From Anaerococcus jeddahensis (lineage in GTDB: Bacteria; Bacillota; Clostridia; Tissierellales; Peptoniphilaceae): a DNA stretch of 64,000 nucleotides. Position 1 is the stretch's first letter. Every line of letters begins with the position of its first letter. The stretch spans positions 97,505 to 161,504 of the forward strand of contig NZ_CWHU01000004.1 of assembly GCF_001182725.1 (NCBI RefSeq). Reading direction: 5' to 3'. The translations under genes were made by a program, and so were the position numbers. The notes under the pieces are model-generated. The model worked only from the letters and a program-made list of their open reading frames with translations. It did not search any database and was not told the origin of the DNA. Positions 46,100 to 54,717 of the stretch are shown here, piece after piece.

Positions 46100-46393
46100 C
46101 TAATCTTCTACTTTATGAACTGAAATTACTTTACTTACATTTGTTACTGGTCGTTTCATAACATTATGAGCTGTTATTTTTCCAATTTTTTCGCCTTCAG
46201 CTACTCCGGCTTTTACTGCACTCATACAGGATGCAACATCTCCTCTTACTATTACAGTAACTAGAGTTGATCCTACATTTTCATAGGATACAAGTTTTAC
46301 ATCTGCTGCTTTTAGCATAGCATCTAATGCCTTTATAGCTGGCAACATACCCAAAGTCTCTATAAGACCTATTGCTTGTGATTCGTATTCCAT
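46100..46393 (-). CDS. BMC-H shell protein
   Basis: A 97-aa BMC domain (QAIGLIETLGMLPAIKALDAM, VSYENVGSTLVTVIVRGDVA, KAGVAEGEKIGK). Pore loop ENVGST. Eight bp separate it from the next shell gene. First shell protein of the operon. Confidence 0.92.
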   Translation of the reverse strand: MEYESQAIGLIETLGMLPAIKALDAMLKAADVKLVSYENVGSTLVTVIVRGDVASCMSAVKAGVAEGEKIGKITAHNVMKRPVTNVSKVISVHKVED

Positions 46394-46401
46394 ATCATCA
46401 C

Positions 46402-46665
46402 CTACTTAATATAAGAATTTATAGTATTTTTTTGATCTTCACTTGCTTTGTAATAAACAACTAGCTCATCATTAATTAGGGTATAAGAATCTTCATCCAC
46501 TAGGCCATTTTCTTTTGCAGTCATAAGACTTTCTATTATATTTTCTTTAGTAAAGGCCTTGTGATCTTTAAATTCATTTTCCAAAGCTTTATAAACATCA
46601 TTTGCACTTGCCTTATCCACTCTAGTAAAATATTTTAATATTTCATAATTTAATGGTCTTCTCAT
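46402..46665 (-). CDS. Small unknown protein of the cut operon
   Basis: An 87-aa soluble, helix-rich protein (YEILKYFTRVDKASANDVYK, FTKENIIESLMTAKENGLVD) with a winged-helix-like appearance and a C-terminal DELVVYYKAS strand. Its ATG overlaps the transporter stop (TAATG). Could be a small DNA-binding or regulatory protein; no family recognised with confidence. Confidence 0.6.
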   Translation of the reverse strand: MRRPLNYEILKYFTRVDKASANDVYKALENEFKDHKAFTKENIIESLMTAKENGLVDEDSYTLINDELVVYYKASEDQKNTINSYIK

Positions 46666-47756
46666 TATTTGTTACCTCTTTTTAAATAATCAAGTGGGTT
46701 TACACTCATTATAAATATTCCTAAAGCCATAAGAACTGATCCTAGCCATGCTATTGGTGCTATTTCATAACCTGGATTTTTTAAAATTATTCCAAGTATA
46801 ATCCAGCAGAAAAATGGTCCCCAAAAAGTATATGTACCATTACAAGCCATACCCAAGGCTGCTCCACACATTGAAGTTCCTTTATACCAAAAAGCAAATG
46901 ATATAAAAGTAAAAAATCCACTGGCAAATAAGATTAAAATAGTTGGATCAGTGAAAGCCTTAAAGAAAAGACTTGAAATAAGATGAATTCCACTTCCTTC
47001 AATCAATCCAAAAATTGGTAAGACTATAAATAGGTTTGCTAATGAAGATGTTGTTTGTCTAATTGCAATTCCAATTTCAGAATCAATCATTGATGTACCA
47101 AATCCTGCTATTACTCCTTCAAGTCCCCAGCCAAAAGCTGCAATTATTGCAAGAATTATTCCTAAAACCATTCCATCTTTAACTTCTCCAGTAAGGCTTG
47201 TTGCACCTATTAATAGAGATGATGCTAGGCAAATAACAATTCCTAGAATTGTTCTAGCTGTTAATTCTTGTTTTAAAATTACTCTTCCAAGTATTGCCCC
47301 TATGGCAACATTAAGACCTGCTATTGGAATAACAACTGGTCCTCCCATTTGAACAGCAAGAATATATGTAACTCCTGCTATAGGTCCTCCGACTACAGCT
47401 GCAAAAACCATTATCATTCCTGGTTTTGTTTTTAAAGTTTTTAGGAAATCTGAAAATTTCCCCTTAATAATTGAATTTACTATAGCCCAGATTGCTGATG
47501 TCAAATCATTTATTCCTGTTGCAAGAGTTCCAAGAATAAAAGCAACGGTAATATCTGAAAGTCCAGCTTCACCCGAATACCAAAACTTCCATATTCCATA
47601 TACTGTGGCTGTAGTAACTAATGCTGTGTAAAGTCCATAATAAATACCAGATTGAATACCGATATTTAATCCCTTGTTAAAATAATTTTTATCAAGCTTT
47701 TTTTTAGTGGCTTCAGCATCGCTGACAGCATTCGTATAATTTTTTGTTTTTTCCAC
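46665..47756 (-). CDS. DMT/RhaT-like transporter, putative choline importer
   Basis: A membrane protein of about 363 aa with some ten hydrophobic segments arranged as two inverted repeats, similar to L-rhamnose/DMT transporters. The frame opens at TTG 47840, but that codon is the -35 box of the promoter; GTG 47756 (or 47759) lies after AGGGAGA and gives MEKTKNYTNAVSDAEATKKK. First gene of the choline operon, so choline uptake is the obvious role, though export of a product such as trimethylamine is not excluded. Confidence 0.78.
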   Translation of the reverse strand: MEKTKNYTNAVSDAEATKKKLDKNYFNKGLNIGIQSGIYYGLYTALVTTATVYGIWKFWYSGEAGLSDITVAFILGTLATGINDLTSAIWAIVNSIIKGKFSDFLKTLKTKPGMIMVFAAVVGGPIAGVTYILAVQMGGPVVIPIAGLNVAIGAILGRVILKQELTARTILGIVICLASSLLIGATSLTGEVKDGMVLGIILAIIAAFGWGLEGVIAGFGTSMIDSEIGIAIRQTTSSLANLFIVLPIFGLIEGSGIHLISSLFFKAFTDPTILILFASGFFTFISFAFWYKGTSMCGAALGMACNGTYTFWGPFFCWIILGIILKNPGYEIAPIAWLGSVLMALGIFIMSVNPLDYLKRGNK

Positions 47757-47809
47757 CACTTCGTCTCCCTTTCTTAATTTGGAAACATCTAAATGTTTTC
47801 CTTGATTAA

Positions 47810-47840
47810 ATATTAACAATATACCTAACGTAAAAGTCAA
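47810..47840 (-). promoter_or_regulatory. MerR-type promoter of the cut operon
   Basis: On the minus strand: TTGACT (-35, 47835-47840), a 19-bp spacer, TAATAT (-10, 47810-47815). A 19-bp spacer is the hallmark of promoters remodelled by MerR-family activators. The predicted start point leaves a leader of about 45 nt before the GTG start. Confidence 0.75.
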
Positions 47841-47926
47841 CTTTTTTTGTTAAAATTAAGACATTCATTGAAATTTTAACTTCCGATTGATATTTTTTTG
47901 TCATTTAGCTTGCTAATTTCTCACTT

Positions 47927-47950
47927 AACTCTTACCTTTACGTAAAAGTT
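47927..47950. promoter_or_regulatory. Dyad upstream of the cut promoter
   Basis: Inverted repeat, minus strand AACTTTTACG-TAAA-GGTAAGAGTT (24 bp, one mismatch). The left half ACTTTTACG recurs in the spacer of the 47810-47840 promoter, so both look like binding sites of one regulator. Confidence 0.55.
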
Positions 47951-47996
47951 TTTATTTTTTTACTAAATTTTTTTAGATATTTTCACTCATAAATAT

Positions 47997-48461
47997 TTAT
48001 AAATTAAAAAATTTTTTTATATTTTTGTCTATATCCCAATAAATTTCCCTATATTTTCCATCATAAATTTTTAAAATTTCCGGCATCGAATCGCTCATCT
48101 TATCCATTTTTTTAAATTCTTCGTAATCTTGCCAAAATAATTTTCCTTCTCTGTTAGTTTCAATTAATTTTCCAGAAAAATCATTTGTTTGATATAAAAG
48201 TCCTACATCTTTTTGAAATTCTCCTTCATCATTTGTAAAGGTCCAAGTAATTATTCCGACAAGCTTAGGATTTTTTATATCTAAATTTGTTTCTTCTTTT
48301 GCTTCTCTTATTACTGATTCTTCAAATGATTCATTTTTTTCAACTTTTCCCCCAGGGAAAGTTAGGCCCTCCCAGCCGTATTTTTTCTTTTTATCTAAAA
48401 CTAAAACTTTTTTATTTTTTTCATCGTAAATTTTTACCATATTCATAAGTCTAATTTTCAT
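47997..48461 (-). CDS. NUDIX hydrolase
   Basis: A 154-aa protein with a NUDIX box GGKVEKNESFEES then VIREAKEETNL (GX5EX7REXXEE pattern present). Probably cleans oxidised or non-canonical NTPs (MutT-like), substrate unknown. ATG 48461 follows GGAG; the longer frame runs through the ileS terminator. Confidence 0.85.
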   Translation of the reverse strand: MKIRLMNMVKIYDEKNKKVLVLDKKKKYGWEGLTFPGGKVEKNESFEESVIREAKEETNLDIKNPKLVGIITWTFTNDEGEFQKDVGLLYQTNDFSGKLIETNREGKLFWQDYEEFKKMDKMSDSMPEILKIYDGKYREIYWDIDKNIKKFFNL

Positions 48462-48473
48462 TTTTTTCTCCAA

Positions 48474-48507
48474 TCCACAAAAAAAGGAAGCAAGTTTCCT
48501 CACTTCC
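48474..48507 (-). terminator. Terminator of ileS
   Basis: Minus strand: GGAAG...CTTCC stem with an internal GAGG/CTTG region, followed by TTTTTTT, 15 bp after the ileS stop. Confidence 0.75.
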
Positions 48508-48521
48508 CTTTATTTTTATTC

Positions 48522-51500
48522 TTATTTTCTTTCAAGCTCAATTTTTACATTTTTATCATTTAATTCGAATTCTTCTGTATCAAGATCTTTTACTTCCATT
48601 GTATCAGCTAAAGTTTCTTTTTTGATTTCTTCTTCAAATTCTTTTAAGGCATTTTTCAATTCATCGTCTGCACTAAAGAATATGTCGATTCTATCTGTAA
48701 CTTCATAGCCATTGTCTTTTCTAAGATTTTGGATTTTTGATACAAATTCTCTTGCATATCCTTCTTTTTTAAGCTCTTCTGTGATTTCTGTATCCAAAAC
48801 TACAAAGACATTTCCGTCCATTTCAACATCAAATCCTTCTTTTGCTTGAATTCTTACGTCAAGATAATCTTTTTCAACTGTGTATTTTTCTCCATTTATT
48901 TCAATTTCTTGTGGAGAATTTTCTACCTTTTCTACAAATTCTTTTGCATCAACGCCAGCCAAGAACTTTCCAAAAGCTCCCACGTTTTTAGCAAAAATTT
49001 GTCCAACTTTTCTGAAGTTTGGTTTTAGATAATAATCCATAAAATCTGAAAGGTCATCTGCAAACTCAACTTCTTTTATGTTTAATTCTTCTTTGATTAA
49101 TCCTGTTAAATCACCGATTGTGTCTTTAAATGATCCATCTACAATTATTTTTTCTAGAGGTTGACGAACCTTGATTGATTCTTTTTCCCTTGATGCACGA
49201 CCAAGTGTAACCATTTTTCTTACAAGATCCATTTTCTCTTCTAATTTTTCATCAATTAAAGCTTCATTAACCTCATCAAGTTTTTCAACGTGAACTGAAA
49301 GTCCGCCTGTTAAATTTCTGTAGATTTCTTCTGAAATAAATGGAGCTATAGGAGCTGTCATTTTTGAAAGACTTACTAAAACATCAAAGCATGTTTTATA
49401 AACTGCTTTTTTAGATTCTGTTAAATCTTCTCTCCAAAATCTCTTTCTATTTCTTCTTATATACCAATTTGATAAATCTTCTACAACAAAATCATTTACC
49501 AAATGAACTACCTTGTTGTAGTCAAAAGATTCCATTTGTTCATAATAAGCTTTTAAAAGTGAATTTAATCTTGAATATAACCACTTGTCGATTTCTTCAA
49601 GTTCTACATTTTTGAAATTTTTAATCTCATCAAGGCTTATATTATCTGTATTTGCATAAAGAACAAAGAAGTTATAAACATTTTCTATTGTTCTGAAGAA
49701 ATTATTTTTAACTTCGATTAGGCCTTTTTCGTCAAATTTTGTTGGAACCCAGCAAGGTGATACATATAAAGAATAAAATCTTACTGCATCTGCCCCGTAT
49801 TTATCAAATAATTCGAATGGATTTAGGGTATTTCCTCTTGATTTTGACATTTTTTGTCCGTTTTTATCAACAACCAAGTCGTTTACCAAAACATTTTTGT
49901 ATGGTGCTTTTCCTGTAATTATTGTTGAAATTGCCATTAGTGAATAGAACCATCCTCTTGTTTGGTCGATTCCTTCACAAATGAAATCTGCTGGGAAATA
50001 ATTTTCAAAATCTTCTCCCTTTGCAAATGGATAATGAACTTGTGAAAATGGCATTGCTCCTGAGTCAAACCAAACGTCAATTACATCTGGAACCCTGTGC
50101 ATTACTTTTCCACAATCAGGACAAGTTATTGTTACATCATCAACATATGGTCTGTGAAGTTCTATATCTTCACTTATATCTTCTCTTGCTTTTTCAGCCA
50201 ATTCTTTTCTTGAACCGATTGATTCAACGTGACCACAATCGTCACATCTCCAAAGATTTAGTGGAGTTCCCCAATATCTTGATCTTGAAATTGCCCAATC
50301 TTTTACATTTTCAAGCCAATTTCCAAATCTTTTGTCCCCAATTGTTTGTGGATACCAATTAACTCCGTTATTATTTTCAACCATTTTTTCAGAAAGTTTG
50401 CTCATTTCTATATACCAAGATGGTTTTGCATAATAAACGAGTGGAGTTTTACATCTCCAACAGTGAGGATAATTGTGTTCGATTGTTTGTTTTTTATAAA
50501 CTTTTCCTTCATCTCTTAAATGTAGGAAAATTTCTTCGTTTGTATCAAAAATAAATTTGCCCTTCCAAGGAGTTTCTGTAAAACATCCTTCAAGGTCAAC
50601 TGGTTGAACGAATGGTAAATTATATTTTCTTCCAAGTTGGTAGTCGTCTTCACCAAAGGCTGGAGCTGTGTGAACAATTCCTGTTCCATCTTCTGCTGAA
50701 ACATAATCAGCACAAGTTAGGAAAAATGCCTTGCCATCTGGCTTTACATAAGGAAGTAATTGTTCATATTCAACATACTCAAGATCTTTTCCCTTCATCT
50801 GTTCAACAACTTCATACTCATGATCTGCCATAACTTTTTCAAGCAAAGATTTTGCCAAATAATAATAGCATCCATCAGTTTTATCATTTACTTTTACATA
50901 GTCAAGTTCTGGATGAACAGTCAAAGCTACGTTTGATGGAAGAGTCCATGGAGTTGTTGTCCAAGCTAGAAAATATTCATTATCAGCTTCTTTTTTCTTA
51001 AATTTACAAATTAAAGTTATGGCCTTATCCATTTGATAGCCTTGAGCAACTTCGTGACTTGCAAGACCTGTACCACATCTTGGGCAATATGGCATAACTT
51101 TTGCGCCTTCATAAATTAATCCTTTTTTGAAAGCTTGGTTTAATAGCCACCATTCAGTTTCTATATAATCATTGTCCAAAGTTATATAAGGATTGTCCAT
51201 ATCATAAAGAAAAGCCATTCTGTCTGACATATCTCTCCACATGTCTGAATATTTAAAAACTGAATCCTTACATTTTTGATTGAATTTTTCAACGCCGTAA
51301 GCTTCGATTTGATCTTTTTCTGTAAAACCTAATTCTTTTTCAACTTCGATTTCTACAGGAAGTCCGTGTGTATCCCATCCAGCTTTTTTTAAAACCTTAA
51401 AGCCCCTCATATTTTTATATCTTGAGGTCATATCCTTTAAGGTTCTTGCTATAACGTGGTGGATTCCTGGTTTTCCATTTGCAGTTGGAGGTCCATCATA

Positions 51501-51632
51501 AATAATATATTCTTCAGTATCTTCTCTTGTTGTAAAAGTCTTATCCAATAGGTCTATATCAGCCCAGTATTTGGAAAGATCAAGTTCTCTTTGTTTAGTA
51601 TTTTTTGTATCTAATGATTTAAAACTTGCCAT
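48522..51632 (-). CDS. ileS: Isoleucyl-tRNA synthetase (type 2-like)
   Basis: A 1036-aa class I synthetase. The ATP-site motif is GPPTANGKPGIHHVIART (HIGH replaced by GIHH), with KKAGWDTHGLPVEIEVEK, a zinc-binding CPRCGTG, editing domain, and KMSKSRGN. The sequence style and length fit the eukaryote-like type 2 enzymes, which include MupA and are associated with mupirocin tolerance. Preceded by its own promoter and T-box leader. Resistance is inferred. Confidence 0.93.
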   Translation of the reverse strand: MASFKSLDTKNTKQRELDLSKYWADIDLLDKTFTTREDTEEYIIYDGPPTANGKPGIHHVIARTLKDMTSRYKNMRGFKVLKKAGWDTHGLPVEIEVEKELGFTEKDQIEAYGVEKFNQKCKDSVFKYSDMWRDMSDRMAFLYDMDNPYITLDNDYIETEWWLLNQAFKKGLIYEGAKVMPYCPRCGTGLASHEVAQGYQMDKAITLICKFKKKEADNEYFLAWTTTPWTLPSNVALTVHPELDYVKVNDKTDGCYYYLAKSLLEKVMADHEYEVVEQMKGKDLEYVEYEQLLPYVKPDGKAFFLTCADYVSAEDGTGIVHTAPAFGEDDYQLGRKYNLPFVQPVDLEGCFTETPWKGKFIFDTNEEIFLHLRDEGKVYKKQTIEHNYPHCWRCKTPLVYYAKPSWYIEMSKLSEKMVENNNGVNWYPQTIGDKRFGNWLENVKDWAISRSRYWGTPLNLWRCDDCGHVESIGSRKELAEKAREDISEDIELHRPYVDDVTITCPDCGKVMHRVPDVIDVWFDSGAMPFSQVHYPFAKGEDFENYFPADFICEGIDQTRGWFYSLMAISTIITGKAPYKNVLVNDLVVDKNGQKMSKSRGNTLNPFELFDKYGADAVRFYSLYVSPCWVPTKFDEKGLIEVKNNFFRTIENVYNFFVLYANTDNISLDEIKNFKNVELEEIDKWLYSRLNSLLKAYYEQMESFDYNKVVHLVNDFVVEDLSNWYIRRNRKRFWREDLTESKKAVYKTCFDVLVSLSKMTAPIAPFISEEIYRNLTGGLSVHVEKLDEVNEALIDEKLEEKMDLVRKMVTLGRASREKESIKVRQPLEKIIVDGSFKDTIGDLTGLIKEELNIKEVEFADDLSDFMDYYLKPNFRKVGQIFAKNVGAFGKFLAGVDAKEFVEKVENSPQEIEINGEKYTVEKDYLDVRIQAKEGFDVEMDGNVFVVLDTEITEELKKEGYAREFVSKIQNLRKDNGYEVTDRIDIFFSADDELKNALKEFEEEIKKETLADTMEVKDLDTEEFELNDKNVKIELERK

Positions 51633-51680
51633 AATTCCCTTTCTTTTTCATAAATTTTTCTTTTAAAATAAATTATAATA

Positions 51681-51877
51681 AAAAAACGCCCCCAGAAGGG
51701 ACGGTCCACCCAAAAATTGAGTATGAAGTTAACGCCTATCTTACGTAATAAACTAATTTTTTCATTTATTAAGCTAAAAGATGATCTTCATAATAAAAAA
51801 TGCATAGCCACTTTCACCTAAAGGCCTCTCTGTTAATTATTTTTTAAAATTACTCTTCTTTTAATTGCTTATATCTA
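51681..51877 (-). ncRNA. T-box leader of ileS
   Basis: On the minus strand: AGAGAGGCC followed by TTTAGGTGAAAGTGGC matches T-box stem I; an ATGAAGATCATC loop offers ATC (Ile) as specifier; GGGTGGACCG (51702-51711) is the T-box core; a GC-rich terminator hairpin (CGTCCC / GGGGGCG, 51687-51703) and T7 follow. The core lacks one U compared with the usual GGGUGGUACCG. The leader senses uncharged tRNA-Ile. Confidence 0.85.
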
Positions 51878-51883
51878 CTGACT

Positions 51884-51912
51884 AATTTACTATTTTTAAA
51901 GAAAAAAGTCAA
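51884..51912 (-). promoter_or_regulatory. Promoter of ileS
   Basis: TTGACT (51907-51912), 17-bp spacer, TAAATT (51884-51889) on the minus strand, just upstream of the T-box. Confidence 0.75.
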
Positions 51913-51962
51913 ATTGATTTTTATCTGAAAAAATATATATTTATAAATTAATAGAAAGTATA

Positions 51963-52376
51963 TTATAAAACCATAAAAAGAGTTCCTGCTGTAATTAAAA
52001 TACATCCAATTATAGATTTTACTGAAAATTCTTCTCCCAAAAATAAAAATGCAAGAATCAAAGTCAAAACTATGCTCATTTTATCAATTGGAACAACCTT
52101 TGAGGCATTTCCATATTTTAAGGCTCCATAATAACAAAGCCAACTAATTGCAGTTGCAAGGCCTGATAAAATTAAAAATATCCAGGATTTTTTGCTAATA
52201 TTATAAATTCCAGAAAATGAAGAAGTAATAAAAACCATGCCCCAGCTCATTATTAAAACTACAAAAGTCCTAATTGCAGTTGCAAGATTTGAATTTACCC
52301 CTTCAATTCCAACTTTTGCCAAAATTGAAGTTAGAGCTGCAAAAATTGATGAAAAAATCGCAAGTAAAAGCCACAT
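51963..52376 (-). CDS. EamA-domain small membrane protein
   Basis: A 137-aa protein with four hydrophobic helices and one EamA/DMT half-repeat (LLAIFSSIFAALTSILAKVG, ALKYGNASKVVPIDKMSIVL, FLFLGEEFS). Single-repeat EamA proteins work as dimers. Substrate unknown. Lies 10 bp after the AMMECR1-like gene. Confidence 0.82.
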   Translation of the reverse strand: MWLLLAIFSSIFAALTSILAKVGIEGVNSNLATAIRTFVVLIMSWGMVFITSSFSGIYNISKKSWIFLILSGLATAISWLCYYGALKYGNASKVVPIDKMSIVLTLILAFLFLGEEFSVKSIIGCILITAGTLFMVL

Positions 52377-52386
52377 AATATCTCCC

Positions 52387-52878
52387 TTATTTATGTATTT
52401 TCATTCTAAATTTATCAATAGAAAAATTATCCCAGCTATCAACATTAGAAATTTCTAAAGCTTTTTCTAGCATTTTTATATCAGAAGCAAAGTCTTTTCT
52501 ATAGACATAATAGTTTTCTTCCATAAAAGAGAGCATTATTCCATCATAATCTTTGAAATCTTCAATAAATCTAAGTTTTTCTACATCAAAATATTCAAAA
52601 ACTTTTATCTCTAAATCTTTTAAATTTTCTTTTTTAATTGGATTAAATTTTAAATCAAAAAATCCTGCGTTTACTGCTTCATGGACTATATCAAGACCCA
52701 GATTTTTCCTAGTCGGAAAAATCGAGCCTGAAATACCCTTAAGCCTTCCTTTGATTTTTACTTCAATCCTAATCCCATTTGAATTTTTTTTAAATTTTTC
52801 GTCAAAATCTCTAAGGTAGCTTTTATTTTCTAAATAATATTCAATTGCATCATAAGCAAGTTTGATATGAGCATCCAT
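52387..52878 (-). CDS. AMMECR1-domain-like protein
   Basis: A 163-aa protein. IRIEVKIKGRLKGISGSIFP followed by HEAVNAGFFDLKFNPIKKE and LEIKVFEYFDVEKL follows the AMMECR1 pattern, but the conserved LRGCIG motif reads LKGISG, losing Arg and Cys. Function of the family is uncertain. Overlaps the peroxidase stop region by 1 bp; operon with gpx and EamA. Confidence 0.7.
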   Translation of the reverse strand: MDAHIKLAYDAIEYYLENKSYLRDFDEKFKKNSNGIRIEVKIKGRLKGISGSIFPTRKNLGLDIVHEAVNAGFFDLKFNPIKKENLKDLEIKVFEYFDVEKLRFIEDFKDYDGIMLSFMEENYYVYRKDFASDIKMLEKALEISNVDSWDNFSIDKFRMKIHK

Positions 52879-53348
52879 TACAATAAACTTTCTATATCCT
52901 CTTTAATTTTTTCAGGTTTTGTAGTTGGGGCAAATCTTTTTACAACTTTTCCATCCCTATCAACTAAAAATTTTGTAAAATTCCATTTTATCTTTCCACC
53001 AAGAATTCCTCCTTCTTCTTTTTTCAAAAATGTATAAAGCGGATCTTCATTTTCTCCATTGACATCAATTTTTTGAAATCTGTCAAATTTTGTCCCAAAA
53101 TTAAGTGCGCAAAATGAATCAATTTCTTGGTCATTTTCTGGAGCTTGGTTTTTAAATTGATTACATGGAAAATCTAAAATTTCAAAGCCTTTTTCATGAT
53201 ATTCTTCATAAAGTTTTTCAAGTCCCTCATATTGAGGAGTAAATCCACATTTTGTTGCTGTATTTACAATTAGTAAAACTTTTCCCTTATATTTTTCAAG
53301 TTTAACATCTTCACCCTTGTTATTTTTTACTACAAAATCATATATCAT
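52878..53348 (-). CDS. Glutathione peroxidase family thiol peroxidase
   Basis: A 156-aa peroxidase with NTATKCGFTPQYEGL (catalytic Cys about 34), FPCNQFKNQAP and KWNFTKFLVD, completing a Cys-Gln-Trp-Asn site. It is a Cys, not Sec, enzyme: there is no in-frame TGA. In bacteria this type usually uses thioredoxin. Divergent from an FAD oxidoreductase. Confidence 0.92.
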   Translation of the reverse strand: MIYDFVVKNNKGEDVKLEKYKGKVLLIVNTATKCGFTPQYEGLEKLYEEYHEKGFEILDFPCNQFKNQAPENDQEIDSFCALNFGTKFDRFQKIDVNGENEDPLYTFLKKEEGGILGGKIKWNFTKFLVDRDGKVVKRFAPTTKPEKIKEDIESLL

Positions 53349-53391
53349 ATAAATCTCCTTTAATTTTTAAAATTTTTATTTACTTTAATTA

Positions 53392-53431
53392 TTTACCCAT
53401 TTTATAGATAAATTTACAAAATTTGGGTAAA
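53392..53431. promoter_or_regulatory. Dyad in the gpx / oxidoreductase divergent region
   Basis: TTTACCCA (53392-53399) and TGGGTAAA (53424-53431), inverted 8-bp arms about 24 bp apart, flanked by TTTT/AAAA. Candidate operator for both redox genes. Confidence 0.45.
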
Positions 53432-53476
53432 TTAATAGATAGAGATTAGTATAAAAGTTAACAAAGGAGAAAATAT

Positions 53477-54658
53477 ATGTACGATTACTTAATTATTGGA
53501 AATGGAATAGCCGGCCTAAAGGCTGCTGAAACAATTAGAAAAAAAGAAGAAAATTCTTCTATTATAATAATTTCAAAATCTTATGAACATACTTATTGGA
53601 GAACAAAATTATCTGAGCTAATAGCAAAAGATTTTACTAATGATGAAATTTTAGTAAAAAAACCAGATTGGTACGAAAAAAATAATATAGAAGAAAAACT
53701 TGAATGTGAAGTAGAAAAACTTGACCTTGAAAATAAAAAGGCAATTTTAAAAAGCGGTGAAGAAATAGAATACAAAAAAGCTCTTATAGCAACAGGATCT
53801 CATCCATTTGTGCCACCAATAAAAAATATTGACGCTGATGGAGTTTTTGCAATTAGAAGTGTTGGAGATTTAAATTCTTTCAAAAACCACATCAATGAAA
53901 ACAAAAAAGTTGTAGTAATTGGTGGTGGACTTTTGGGTCTTGAAGCTGCTTTTTCTGTAAAAAATGCTGGTTGTGAAGTTCTTGTTATTGAAACTTTTGA
54001 CTATATTTTGGGAAAACAACTTGATAATGAGCTTTCCAAAAAATTAGAAAAAGAATTAAATGATGCAGGAATCAAAACTTCTACAGGAAAAAATACTGCA
54101 GAAATTTTAGAAAAAGACGGTAAAGTTTGTGGAATAAAACTTGAAGATGGAGAAGAAATCAAAGCAAATACAATTTTGGTTCAAACAGGTGTGAGAAATA
54201 ATCTAGATATTGCAGAAAAATCTGGACTTGAAATTGAACGTGGAATCCTTGTAAATGAAAACTTAAAAACAAGTGATGATAATGTTTATGCAGCAGGAGA
54301 TTGTATGCAATTAGGAAAAGCTACAATAGGCCTTTGGACAGCATCAATGGAAATGGGAGAAATTGCTGGAAGCAATATGACAGGGGATAATAAAACCTAC
54401 CAAACACCAAAACCATTCTCATCACTTTTACTTGGTGATATAAAATTATTTTCAGCAGGCTTTAATTCAGGCGAAGGAATCGAAGAAATTAAAAAAGAAG
54501 ACGGAGAAAAAGTCTACAAATTATTCAAAAAAGACGAAAATTTTGTAGGAGGCATCCTCTACAAAGACATAAAATTCCAAAATGATGTCAAGAAGATAGT
54601 ATTTGAAGACGAAGATCCAAAAAATACAAAACTTGGAAAAGAAATTTTTGGTATGTAA
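53477..54658 (+). CDS. FAD-dependent NAD(P)H oxidoreductase (NADH:rubredoxin reductase/NADH oxidase-like)
   Basis: A 393-aa two-dinucleotide-site flavoprotein: FAD site GNGIAGLKAAE (residues 8-18), NAD site VVIGGGLLGLEAA (about 149-161), FAD/ATG motif ALIATGSHPF, and C-terminal NVYAAGDCMQLG. No NOX-type redox Cys at position about 42 (HTYWRTKLSEL), so a rubredoxin- or ferredoxin-reductase role is more likely than peroxide reduction. RBS AAAGGAG. Confidence 0.85.
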   Translation: MYDYLIIGNGIAGLKAAETIRKKEENSSIIIISKSYEHTYWRTKLSELIAKDFTNDEILVKKPDWYEKNNIEEKLECEVEKLDLENKKAILKSGEEIEYKKALIATGSHPFVPPIKNIDADGVFAIRSVGDLNSFKNHINENKKVVVIGGGLLGLEAAFSVKNAGCEVLVIETFDYILGKQLDNELSKKLEKELNDAGIKTSTGKNTAEILEKDGKVCGIKLEDGEEIKANTILVQTGVRNNLDIAEKSGLEIERGILVNENLKTSDDNVYAAGDCMQLGKATIGLWTASMEMGEIAGSNMTGDNKTYQTPKPFSSLLLGDIKLFSAGFNSGEGIEEIKKEDGEKVYKLFKKDENFVGGILYKDIKFQNDVKKIVFEDEDPKNTKLGKEIFGM

Positions 54659-54663
54659 GAAAT

Positions 54664-54712
54664 AAAAAAACTGATCTATAAATTGAAAAAAATCAATTTA
54701 AGATCAGTTTTT
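54664..54712. terminator. Bidirectional terminator
   Basis: AAACTGATCT / AGATCAGTTT outer stem with inner AAATTGA/TCAATTT and T-runs on both strands, between the oxidoreductase and asparaginase genes. Confidence 0.85.
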
Positions 54713-54717
54713 TATTT

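Noticed and set aside
47757..47840. TTG start giving a 391-aa transporter
   Set aside because: The TTG is the -35 hexamer of the MerR-type promoter and there is no ribosome site before it; GTG 47756/47759 has AGGGAGA upstream.
52878..53348. Selenocysteine glutathione peroxidase, given the nearby selenium genes
   Set aside because: The catalytic codon is a Cys codon and no in-frame TGA interrupts the gene.
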